Shown one piece after another: positions 22,601 through 32,797 of a DNA stretch of 52,136 nucleotides. The DNA is from Asterionellopsis glacialis. Taxonomy: Eukaryota > Bacillariophyta > Plagiogrammaphyceae > Rhaphoneidales > Asterionellopsidaceae. The position numbers and the translations under genes were made by a program. Location of the stretch: contig WKLE02000838.1 of NCBI GenBank assembly GCA_014885115.2, positions 24,041-76,176 on the forward strand. The letters are read 5' to 3'. Position 1 is the stretch's first letter. Every line of letters starts with the position of its first letter. The notes beneath the pieces are model-generated. The model made no database searches. It was given only the letters and a program-made list of their open reading frames with translations, and was not told the origin of the DNA.

Positions 22601-24446
22601 TTTCATCCTTGCTAATGTCGTAGTTCAGTCCTGCTTTGACTGCTGCTTGTTCAGATCCATAGCAAATGAGTCCTTTCCTGGGATAGAATGCCACAGACAT
22701 GGGCTGTCCTCTTGCACCAATGCAAAATTGTCGATGAGAATCAAGAGAAGAAGCAACTCCAAGTCCAAAAGATCCCTTGGCATTCTTCAAGAACGTCTTG
22801 ACTGTACTTAAAAGATCGTTATCAAAGAATGCATTGATTGTAACCTTGACGAAAGTAAACAAGGATGCACCTGCTTCATCATCAATGAACTGATACAGCG
22901 CATAGTATGGTTTCTTGCGCAGGGCTTCAAAGTCATCATCGTTTTTCCAACTAGCTACAGCTCGAGTGTATTCTTCATTGAGTGTACCAAATACAGAGGT
23001 AGCTAGTTCATCTCGTTTTTTCGGATCTGTACTGATAGCCTCTAGCGACTGGTACTGACCATTAAGCATGATATCCAAAGCATTCTCGAAGAATTTTCCG
23101 ATTCTTTCGTATTCCTTGTAGGTTGGAAAAGGATCACAAGGATCAGTATCAATGTTACTCGTCGGTAAACCAAAAGAAATAGTATATCTTGCACTTAATC
23201 CGAAGCAACCTTGAGTTCGGAGAACATCCACAAGTCCAGCAATAGCGGCACTGTCGACCGTGGATGGCATCTTGGTTTCGGTGGTAAGTTCCAACCATTC
23301 TTGAACATCTCCTAAATCATACATTTTCCCGTTGACATTGTAAAAGTCTAAGTCACCATTGTGAGTGATATAATTTCCAACTTTCATTTCTTTCTTTGTA
23401 GCCTTTTGTTTGGATTGGAAAGGACCGTACACAGAACGAACACTTGGTGGAGTCCATTGATGGGGATGGCACCCATCAAACGTAGCCTTGGAAGATGTTG
23501 CAAAACGAGTATGTCCATAAAATCCTCTGGGGGATCCCTTCAATTTGCCTGTAAAGCGATTACAAGTTTGCTTTTCAATTTGTCGTCGAATCCCGACGGA
23601 CAAATCATCACGCTTGCCATTGACTACACGAGCACGAACTCCCATGAGCTCAGGAACATTACTATTGTCCTTTTCCATGAAGGTTACAACTCCACCACAT
23701 TCTGTTTTTTTATCAGAAAAAAGAAAGATGCAATTGTAAGAAACGAATCAAATTCTTCATGGCAAATGCGATACCATGTACGGAAAGTCTACCATCGTGT
23801 ACTTACGTGCACCACGCATCATTGTAACATTTACCATCTTTTCCAGAACATCAAGAGCATGCTTTCCTCCATCAGTACTAGTCCATGCTTGGTTGAGAAG
23901 AATGATACCGAAGTTTCCACAGAATAAAATTTCCGTTGCAGAATTGTTTTGCGGAACAAATCCCAAAAGATCTGTCGAAATGGCTTCAAGAGCAGTTAGG
24001 TAGGCAACAAAAGTAGAAGTCGTCATAGATCTCAAGGTGGTAGTTGTATCGCAAGCCTTGTTAGTATTCTTCATGTAGTGCATAATACTAGTTAAGTGTA
24101 AGGTCACAGCAACGACAAGACTTAAAATCCAACCAGCATGACGGCTCGCATTCAAGACGAACAGTTGGATTTCTTCTTCTTCGTGGTCATTGAAGGGCAA
24201 AGTCGGCGAGTAGATGATAGAATAGCGTCCAAGGATTGCTCGGAAAAGCACAGTGATGGCACCATCAGGTTCGATTTGAGAAAGAAGAGATGAGCCTAAG
24301 AATATTTTGGCGAGCACCGAATGCGAAATGATATGACCAATTTCATGCAAAGCTCCAAAAAGCATATACCAACCTAATAAACAAAGTGTCGGAAAACTTT
24401 CCTTGGTGAATCGGCTACTCGGGGGTACCTTCCCGGTTGCCTTCAT
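19664..24446 (-). CDS. Fusion protein: membrane HEIGH domain, class II glutamine amidotransferase, SIS domains, EF-hands
   Basis: Exons 24446-23807, 23701-21347 and 21195-19664 join in phase at GT-AG sites to 1508 residues. Residues 17-50 form a hydrophobic helix carrying HEIGH (34-38), like the HExxH of M50 membrane metalloproteases; two more hydrophobic stretches follow, the last with STDLLG. A class II amidotransferase begins at CGNFG (C176) and runs through MRGAQCGGVV, GHTRFAT (276-282), HNGD (327-330) and IGARGQPMSV. An SIS sugar-phosphate-binding domain follows (about 731-851, with SHSGGT at 802-807), then membrane helices (about 963-1022) and a second SIS-like stretch (about 1031-1110). 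Two canonical EF-hand loops are DKDGNGEIELEE (1298-1309) and DVDESGDLTFDE (1334-1345). The domain order recalls glucosamine-6-phosphate synthase, but I cannot see its C-terminal catalytic set, so substrate is unknown. Ca2+ control is inferred. An eight-residue repeat (SRSSRHG-type, three copies) precedes the EF-hands. Confidence 0.8.
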
Positions 24447-24837
24447 GATTGCTTTGTGGGTGTAGGGTAACGGAGATCACAATCAAGAATAGATTTCCTT
24501 ATTGTAATCTAGGTTCTCTGCAGTAGGTCCTAGTTTCACAGCCACAAAAGAGGATTTTAGCTAAATTCAACTTTTTGGCGTGAAAATAAATAAATGGATT
24601 TCCTTGTTACCTTGAATATGATGAGGAACTCGAACTCGTGAAGTTGAACTATAGTCAGTATGTGATACTGTACCAGGTATTGGCTTTGTTCTTCAGCACT
24701 CCGTAGATCCAATCCAAAGAAACCACTGTACTCGTAAGGTACACACCAATTGGATTTTACTCTATCTGATACCAGGCAGGTAGAAGTACTGTAGTGAAAC
24801 TACCTGGTACGGTAACCCTCAGGATTCGTTACGAGTA

Positions 24838-24983
24838 NNNNNNNNNNNNNNNNNNNNNNNNNNNNNNNNNNNNNNNNNNNNNNNNNNNNNNNNNNNNNNN
24901 NNNNNNNNNNNNNNNNNNNNNNNNNNNNNNNNNNNNNNNNNNNNNNNNNNNNNNNNNNNNNNNNNNNNNNNNNNNNNNNNNNN
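24838..24983. other. Assembly gap (146 N)
   Basis: A run of undetermined bases. Both flanks carry TACCTGGTAC or TACCAGGTAC copies within about 60 bp (24801-24810 and about 25031), so the repeats themselves may have blocked assembly. Confidence 0.99.
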
Positions 24984-25638
24984 AGATTTATGTGAAATCA
25001 ATTGTACAGTAAAAGAATATCCTGTAAGATGCTACCAGGTACTTACTTTTAATATTTCTATAGCTACAATTTAACCAGGTAGGCTACTTCTTTATGTAGA
25101 GGTTAGGAACTAACATACTATACATCATGTCCTTAAGTAATTTTATTTTCGATTTAGGTGGACAGGCACAGTTTACGGTAGTTAGTATTATAGAGGATCT
25201 TCCGAGAAAAAAAAGCGAAACAGTGCCTGTTAATTGAGGTATTTATTTTACATTCAGGCAATTATTTTCACTTTGGATCGGAATACTATTTATTATTATA
25301 TCTTTTGGGGAAGAATCAGGTCTTCATCATACGGTACAGTAACTGATACATGTTTGACCGAAACAAGTAATACATAAATCTTACGTTTCTATAGAATTAG
25401 GGCTTTATCTTAAAACATTGTGTAGGATCTGTAACTAATGATTTATTTATTGTGGCTCCCTCCAATCAAGACCAATTAAAATAATCTAGAATTTGTGGTT
25501 CTTTGTGGTTCCTTGAAGAAGAACATATGCCCTTCTTCGCATAGAATTTCAAAATAGTGTATGGGGCTTAAAAAGACAGTAGGTATTACAAAAAATCTTT
25601 TTGTGAATGCAGTTCCAGATAATAGGACTACGCCTAAT

Positions 25639-25732
25639 AGGTACCGTACGACTTTCGTGTACCTGTTACCAGGTACGGACGGTACCTGGTATCAGTACCC
25701 AGGTAAGAGATTTACCAGGTACCTGTGGTACA
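25639..25732. repeat. Cluster of GTACC/GGTAC palindromes
   Basis: At least six overlapping variants of GTACCTGGTAC, GGTACC and TACCAGGTAC occur within 95 bp, read directly. A looser cluster continues at 25892-25938. The arrangement is irregular rather than a fixed-period tandem array. Confidence 0.85.
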
Positions 25733-26710
25733 TTACCGCTTTGGATACCGAAGGTGCCAGTCTCGGATTACGTCAAGTAGCGAGAGTTACTTCAACTCTT
25801 GCAACTGATGCAGGGCAGATGAGCACAAAGTTCCCTGGATGAAACGGAATTTGTGACAGTTTTCGCATTTGTGTAGAAAAAGTATTTAGTCACCTGTATC
25901 TGGTACCCTGGTACACATTGTACAGTACCGGTACCTGTCAATTTATTGATTATTGATTTGACTCTACCAGTAGCAGGTCTGTGCTGTACCTGTATGATAT
26001 CATGTCTAGAGTCCAAGTCTTAGTCTTAAATCTAGTCAAGTCCTAAGGTCCTACCGGTATGTGCGAATATCCCCAACCTTGTGTTTGATTGATATACAAA
26101 AACAAAGAAATATTGGACATTATTAATGAAAGTTGCCAAAAGCAAAAACTTTGCTGACAGAGGTAAAACAGTACTGTAGACTTGAGCGAAACTAATTACA
26201 ATATTACGTGTCAAAGGTTTGTGATCTAAAGGACAGAGAGAGGTAAACATAAAACTTGAAAAAGACTGCGTTCAGTACCTGTTTGCCCCAAGATGTTTTG
26301 CGTACAGGAACATCAACAAGTTTTTATTCAACATGACCGGAAATCTCGCAAATCATTTATTTTCTCTTCGTGGTAAAGTATCTCAGTGCGCGCTTCAATA
26401 TCTATTCTGGGCCATCGTCTCACATTAGAGTCTAAAACAAAGGAGCAAATAATAGTTAATGGCAATGACATTATGGGGGAGGTTATTGTGTCCAGACATT
26501 TTATCAAGGCTGTAATTAAAAATGCTTTTTGATTTTAGATATCTGACGCATAGCAAGTATGACTGTAATGATTGTGTGTTTTTTTCTTTTACATTCCTGC
26601 AAGTCGCAAGAAAAAGTTCCATGCAAATACAGACTTGCACCTTGTCCAGTCAATGCACCTGGTACAGTCGCTACGTCATGTATTATCGAGTGTACTCGTA
26701 CCCAGAGGTG

Positions 26711-26772
26711 CGTACCAGGTACCAAGTAGGTCCTTTAGGGTCTTCTAGGTCCTACCGGTACCTGGTAGGACT
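26711..26772. repeat. Second cluster of GTACC/GGTAC palindromes
   Basis: GTACCAGGTACC, CCGGTACCTGGTAGG and several AGGTCCT variants are packed into about 60 bp. It belongs to the same dispersed motif family as the cluster at 25639. Confidence 0.8.
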
Positions 26773-27199
26773 ACTGCCCCTCTGTGAGTTAGGGTCCTAG
26801 TCCTAGAGAAGCTGGCACTGGTACCATTCTGTAGTCTCTTCAAGCATAATTCCAATAACAATTGAGTTCGTAGTACTTTTTAGAGTAGGACTGCTGTTGA
26901 GAGTTTATCTCTCAACGAAATTTGATGCAAATTTATGCGGAAAATATCTGCTCCTTCCGTAGCAAGCTCCAAATAAAATAGCTATCAATGTGTTCCAATC
27001 TACTTGTTGGTTGCCTTTCAGTCTTAAAATAAATCTTGACCTCCACTTACATCATCATGCTTTCCTCCAAATTGTTTCCCACAACCATTAAGCTATCACG
27101 GACACATTCATGGTGCAGTCATATATACCATTCAATTATTCAGCCCATGCCGCATACTTTGTGCCTGGAAAAGCACTAAAGCATTCTTTTCCACGTATA

Positions 27200-27434
27200 T
27201 TCTATTTTCAAATTCGGTGCGAAACGCCTCTATAAAATGTTCCTGGATGTTCAACACCAAACTTGTGCATATATTATGTATAGAGGAAGCAACGCATCTC
27301 TACCGAGCACGTATAGCATTGATTGTTATTGCATTGTCTGGATGACGTAAGTCTACCGCTGGTTTTGGTGTTACGTGGAACTCTCCATTAGTGTGTATCT
27401 GCAATAATCCTATCTTCGATGCGTGGCCCTCCAT
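27200..27434 (-). pseudogene. Decayed tandem copy of the 3' half of the secreted-protein gene
   Basis: Collinear blocks match the adjacent gene at 27455-27695: CAAATTCGGTGCGAAAcgCCTCTA against CAAATTTGGTGCGAAAtaCCTCTA, GTATAGAGGAAGCAACGCATC against GTATAGGGGAAGCAGCGCATC, TCTACCGCTG, GTGGAACTCT against ATGGAACTCT, and CATCTTCGATACGTG against CTATCTTCGATGCGTG. The copy covers only the part encoding the C-terminal half, is broken by indels, and has no open frame. It lies immediately downstream of the intact gene, pointing to a local tandem duplication that then decayed. Confidence 0.8.
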
Positions 27435-27435
27435 T

Positions 27436-28071
27436 TTAGTCTATTGCAAACATTTTCAATTTTTCAAATTTGGTGCGAAATACCTCTACATCAAATGTTT
27501 GTACAAACATTTGAAAATTGTTCGAAGGCTCAACCCCGTATTGATCTACGTATAGGGGAAGCAGCGCATCCGTCCAGCAGATATGGTTATTACACTGTCC
27601 GGATGAAGCACATGACGAATCTACCGCTGCTGTCTGTGTTGCATGGAACTCTGAATTACCTGCCATAATGCCATCTTCGATACGTGACCATGCAACTCCA
27701 CGTTGACGAACAATAAATACCGGAGGTGTATATGTGTCCTCGCCGCACTCTTCCAGTTGTTCTGGTGTCATTTCTATCAATTGTTTCTCCCATTCTTTTG
27801 CTAGCTTTTCAATCCGATGAAGTTTGGTTGAAAATTCTTGTCGACCAGTCCACTGGGGATGAATTGCCCACTGTGGACAGGCAGCATTTGCTGAAGTCCG
27901 CCGAAACCATGCTGGACGAGAAGTGCCAAGATTGAGACAGATTTCCGTGTCAGGCCAATAACCCTCACAGCCATCCAGTTGCGACTGTGCTGCATCACCA
28001 AGAAACATATGAGGGAGGATCCATGCTAAAATAACAACACTGATGGTCATAGGGATAATCACTGGGGACAT
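27436..28071 (-). CDS. Small secreted or ER-targeted protein, function unknown
   Basis: A single exon encodes 211 residues from the ATG at 28071. Residues 3-24 form a hydrophobic signal peptide or anchor (PVIIPMTISVVILAWILP). The rest is soluble, with about eight Cys (for example C35, C44, C64, and a C-A-S-S-G-Q-C-N-N-H-I-C cluster near 157-168), suggesting disulphides. Aromatic and Trp-rich stretches such as HPQW and GVAWSRIEDG are present. I do not recognise the family. That it is real is supported by the signal peptide, the even use of codons and the existence of a diverged duplicate covering its 3' half. A GGTGTT/GGTGAT repeat lies just upstream. Confidence 0.65.
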   Translation of the reverse strand: MSPVIIPMTISVVILAWILPHMFLGDAAQSQLDGCEGYWPDTEICLNLGTSRPAWFRRTSANAACPQWAIHPQWTGRQEFSTKLHRIEKLAKEWEKQLIEMTPEQLEECGEDTYTPPVFIVRQRGVAWSRIEDGIMAGNSEFHATQTAAVDSSCASSGQCNNHICWTDALLPLYVDQYGVEPSNNFQMFVQTFDVEVFRTKFEKLKMFAID

Positions 28072-28876
28072 TTTGAAACTTGTGTTGGTTTTAGTGGTAT
28101 TTTCGGTGTTGGTGTTGGTGTTGGCGTTGGTGATGGTGATGGTGGCGTTGACTCAATTGAACGAAGGAATGAACATTATTTTTAGTCGGGCAGGGGGAGC
28201 AACAGAGGAGTAATCAATCGTGCCGGCACGATGCTCTGGGGCGACCCGTCCTTGCTTCAGTGATGATTGATGATTCTGCTTGAGAGTGTTGTTTACGTAC
28301 GTTCTACAAACCTAGGTACTAGAGTCCTCTCTCTAGAGGCCCTACCTGGTAGTCAGGAAAAATAGTGTTAAAGTTATTGGAGCTTTGCGTCCTCTGGCGA
28401 AAATGTCAACAACTGGTATGTCTCACGAACTTTCGTATCGTCGAAAATTACAACTTGTGGAATGCAGATGACTTGAATAGACATTTAGGTTCCTAGACAT
28501 GGCTAATGCGTAGGACCTAGACATGACAAAAGACGAGATGGATCCTGAAAATGGGTTCAATGGTAAGTCCTTTTCTTCTAGAGCCTTTCACCATGACAAT
28601 GTGAACTGGCCTTCCATACTGCTGCTGAAAGCCGTGCTCTGTGTCCATCTTTTCCGTTGCTTATGGTACTGTATGACGAAGATTGAGTTTGTAACTGACA
28701 CCCAATGATTCAAAAGTACACAAGTTTAGATGAGAAGTGTTTAAAAAAAATAGATTAGTGATGAAAAAGTAAGACAAAGATTGTTTGACATTTTCTTTGT
28801 TACTACGACTGATGTTTTCTTTTGATAAACCATTTCTTTCTCTAGAACCCCACAACCTCCAGCTTATAGTCTATTT
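28072..28876. other. Intergenic region upstream of the secreted-protein gene
   Basis: It contains the GGTGTT/GGTGAT minisatellite, a CTCTCTAGAGG palindrome next to a TACCTGGTA copy (about 28325-28352), and the 3' flank of the golgin gene. Short plus-strand open frames show no recognisable protein features. Confidence 0.6.
28105..28150. repeat. GGTGTT / GGTGAT minisatellite
   Basis: About seven imperfect six-base units (GGTGTT, GGCGTT, GGTGAT) in tandem, read directly. It lies 35-80 bp upstream of the minus-strand secreted-protein start, likely within its 5' UTR or promoter. Confidence 0.85.
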
Positions 28877-31800
28877 TCAAGGAGATGGATTTGAAAGAGC
28901 TTCATGTTGTTGCATCATTGCGTGTGGTCCATGATGCATTTGTCTACCAGCACCAAAATCGCCATGCAAATTTTCAAAATGATGAGCATGGAAAAACAGT
29001 AAGAAGAAGGTCCACAAGTGAAGTAGTAGGAGATATACAAGGAATGCACCTCGAGCAAGTGGATTGTATCGAAGGAATTTGCCTGTAATCATCGGTGAAA
29101 AAATGGAATGTAAGGTGACGATTGAAACAATTTGTTGGAAAGAACCTTCGATACATAAAAACGCACCAGTCTGTACTGAAAACTTGTCCAACGCATCCAC
29201 CGCTTTCCCAATCCGTTCTTTTCCATCACCTCCTTGTTCGGGTCCCAAACGCATCGCAGATCTGCAGTAGAAAGATATTGGAGGGAAAAGAAAAGTATAT
29301 GTTAGAGATGGAATAACAACAAATGAAACAATTAGGCAACAGTCACCACCCCATAACCATGATGTGTATATTGTGCCGTTTCCCAGTGCAGCACAGACAG
29401 TATACATCACAAGACAGTTGCCCAAGACATACCGGATAGAACCTCCATATGAATCACGTCCCCGTCTACCTCCTCCTCGTCGGCGTCTGGTTCTGAGTGG
29501 ATGATCATGACCACCAATCATAAGTCCATTCCCTCCTTCACTGTCATCTAATTCATTTGATTGTCTAGCCAATTCTAATGCATGTTCGGCACTTTCTGCT
29601 CGTCCAAGTGCTACCTGTAATCGACTTTTCAATGCTGAAGTTTCACTTGTAAGTTTCCCCATTCGCTGTTGTTGCCGTAAGATTTCTTCTGACAAGGAAT
29701 TGATCTCTTTATTCTTTTCATCATCTTCCATAGATGATGTGGATTCACCGCGAGACGACAACATTGAATTTTTACGACTGGGTTCCTTCATTTCACGTAG
29801 GTTCAATTCTAACCTTGAAATTGTTAATGACATATCCGCAATTCGACGATCGTGTTGTAATTGTCTAGCATGAGCAACTGATACTTCTTCTGCTCTTTCT
29901 TTAGTCACATCGCGCAATTCTTGTTGAAGTGTTTCACTCTGTGAATTGGGAGAACGAGAAAGCAATGTGGTTGTGAATAAAGAGAGAGAACAAAGCAAGC
30001 GAGGAGACTGTCAAGGGTAGATCAAATTTTCATACTTACACGTTGTCTTTCGAGTTCAAGTTGTGCTTTGACAGTTTCGAGTTCATCTTCGGCAGCTTCG
30101 ACTCTTGCCTTGAGTGAAGTCGGTTCACCACTGCCACTACCACTCCCTTGCTGTCCTCCACCTGAAGCATCACTTGCGTTTGTAAACATACCATGATCAT
30201 TTCCTTCGCCTCCTTCTCTTCTTTGGAGACGATTCATTTCACGATTCCTTGCAACAACAAGCGCTGCACCAAGATCTGCTACAGTACGTTCAAGTTCTGA
30301 TTCTCTTGTCTGGTAGCAATTAGTTAGTAAGTTAGGGAGGAAGGGAAGAATTTTCAACGCATACCAAGCGAACAAAAGACAATCATGAAATATATAGTGT
30401 GTTAGATGGATGGCTGCTCGGCGATAATCATAGAAGTATCCATAGTTCACATTACAAGCAGCTGTCCAAAAATGGACAGGACAAAACATACCTGCCTTTG
30501 ACTTAATTGTCTTGCATGTATAGAAAGTGCTTTATCTAAACGATCTTCTGCTTCAGTTTCACGTTCCATAGCATTTTCAGCTGTCAAAGATACAGAGTCT
30601 AATCGTGCCTCTAATGTTGTCTGCTGTGCTTGTAAAGATGAGACTTGTGACAATAAGGTTGACTTTTCGTCTCTAAAAGAAATAGCAGAGCATAGAAAAA
30701 GGGAAGGTTAGTATGCCATCATTGTAACGACCCACACACATATAGGAGCAACACGAAAACAATTTCACCATCTCTTTTTCTTTTGTAACTTACTCCATCA
30801 TGGTTAAACGTTGTGCCATTTGTTGTTCACGCTTGACAGCTTCTTCCAATTCCTTCGTCCAATCACCACCTTCTTGCATACGACGTTGTTCCATATCTTG
30901 TAATTGTTGACGTGCATTGTCTAATTGTTCTGTTGATCGTTTCTTTTGCTCCTCCAAGGTAGTATCATGTTGTTGTTTGAGCTGCTGCAGTTCTTTGGTA
31001 TGTCCTAATTTTAAATTTTCTTTTTCTTGCTTGTGACGAGTACGATCTTTTTCAAATCGTTCGGCGGCACGTTCCAATTCATTCCGTTGGGCGCGAATTT
31101 CATTTTCAGCTGTATCCAATTGTGTATTGAGTGATACTACATGGCGTCGTAAAGTCCTACTTTCCTTTTGGGCATCACGTACATCTAGTAATGATTTTTT
31201 TAATTTTTGTTCTAATTCCAATATTTTTTGATTAGTTTCCTGTGACGATGATGAGGATGCTGGTGTAGCTGCTGCTGCTGCTGCTGTAGTAGCAGTAGTT
31301 GCATTTTCTTCAGGAAGAACTGTTGCGGGTGATACTTGTGTTATTGGTGCATTTGTTGTTGTAATTGTGGCCGATGTGGAGTTGGGTGGAGGTGGTGGAT
31401 GACTAGTCGTTGCTGGTGGTGGTTTCAATGTTTTAGGTAAAGGTGCTGAAACGGGTGGTTCTTTATTGCTTAGATTTAGTTGTGTTTTTGTTGGTTCATC
31501 CACAATAGGAGGTTCTTTCTCAGATGATGCAGTTTTCTGGATTGCCGTACCAGTACTTTCTTTTTCGTTGGATGGTGTTAGTAATTCTTTCGTAATCATA
31601 CTGACAAGCGGTGATTCTTTTTGTGGTTGTTGTTGTTCCATCTTATTTTCCATGGTTGCTGCTACGCTATCATCATTTTTTGTTTTTGCTGTTGTTTCTG
31701 TTTGTTCTTGTCCTTTCATTCCTTCATGACTGGTTGCATCGTTTGTATTTTTGATCGTAGAAGAACCTTCTGTAACTTGTTCCACCATCATGTCAGTTTT

Positions 31801-32172
31801 CTCGAATTCCTGTTGTTCCTCTTCAGAAAACAAAGGAGGATTATCGTTTGGTAGATCCTTTGTTACGGCAATCTCATCCTTGGATGTTGTTTTGGGTGAT
31901 GGTGGTGATAATGATGACAACGACGGACCATCATCCTTGTGGTCTTTTTTTTCGTTCTCGTCATCTTTCTCTTCCACAACCGCATCATCATCTTCTGATA
32001 TTGATAAACCACGTTTCTCCAATATACTCTCAATATTACTTTGTTGACCGCCTACACCATCAATGTCATCAACGACATCCTGAACTTTATTGTAGGCTTC
32101 TTCTGCTACAGTTTCAGCTTGACCATCTAATTTCTCTAAGAGAGAATTCACGTTAGATAACCACCGCGACAT
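28877..32172 (-). CDS. GOLGA5: Golgin-84 homologue, Golgi coiled-coil tether
   Basis: Six exons, 32172-30794, 30672-30492, 30309-30040, 29938-29433, 29261-29167 and 29082-28877, splice in phase to 878 residues. The start (MSRWLSNVNSLLEKLDGQAE) resembles the short N-terminal helix of golgins. Residues 40-310 are acidic, Pro/Ser/Thr-rich and disordered. A long heptad-rich coiled coil runs from about 315 to 750. The last part, with LDKFSVQTGKFLR (across the exon 5/6 junction) and YNPLARGAFLVYLLLLHLW, is a C-terminal membrane anchor (about 822-842) closely like the golgin-84 tail; a short His/Met-rich lumenal tail follows. Golgin-84 tethers vesicles at the Golgi rim. The exon 5 donor is GTGCGT rather than GTAAGT. 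The final two exons are diagnostic and are lost if the introns are read as coding. CASP is the main alternative. Confidence 0.84.
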
Positions 32173-32797
32173 ACTGCCTTGTCTTGTATAGTCTGGTTGA
32201 CTTCTATAACTTACTGTTAGATGGTTGATATGTTGCTGGTATTCTTTGTTTGTATTGCTGCTGCAGATGGATGATGATTGATGATACTAACTGTAATCCC
32301 AATGCTGATCAAGAATGCAAGATCAGCAACTCGAACAACTGGGTGTCCGGCGCATCCCCCCAAAATATATTTGTTGTCTGATTCGCGCCCCTATCGTCCA
32401 CGAGACATGGACAGGAGTAAGAAAAAATTTTAGGGCCTACTCACTCGTACAGTAGTAGAGTAGTCTTCAGTCAAGAATAAAAGTTATGATATTACATACG
32501 GCATACCAGGTACCAGGTACGGAACATGTTGAAGGAATCTCTCTAGAGAGACAGTCAGTTCCTACAAAATCAGGGGGTATTATATTTTATGGCCTAAACT
32601 TTAGTCTAGACAAAAAGTTAGGCTAGTATGTACAGGTAGGGAAAAGATTGCTGCAAGAGACAGTCACTACCTATAAAATCAGGGGGTATTCTTTGATACT
32701 GCCCTAAAATTTTATTTCACATACAGTCAGTGATGGCACAGGTAGTAGTACTCAATGGACCTCTGGGCGGTATGTGGTATTGATTTTCATTAGTCTC
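32173..32797. other. Intergenic region upstream of golgin-84
   Basis: It holds a TACCAGGTACCAGGTACGG block (32504-32521), a CTCTCTAGAGAGACAGTCAGT stretch (about 32540), and a direct repeat: AGACAGTCA(g/c)T(t/a)CCTA(c/t)AAAATCAGGGGGTATT at about 32551 and 32659. No gene is seen. Confidence 0.65.

Larger units (their letters stand above)
24447..27199. other. Repeat-rich intergenic region with an assembly gap
   Basis: No gene is supported across about 2.7 kb. The stretch contains the 146-N gap and dense clusters of GTACC/GGTAC motifs. Short open frames in it are made mostly of these motifs and show no protein-family features. Confidence 0.6.

Noticed and set aside
24838..24983. Open frames running through the N gap
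   Set aside because: They exist only because unknown bases contain no stops.
25561..25842. Plus-strand 93-codon frame in the repeat cluster
   Set aside because: It consists mainly of translated GTACC/GGTAC repeats.
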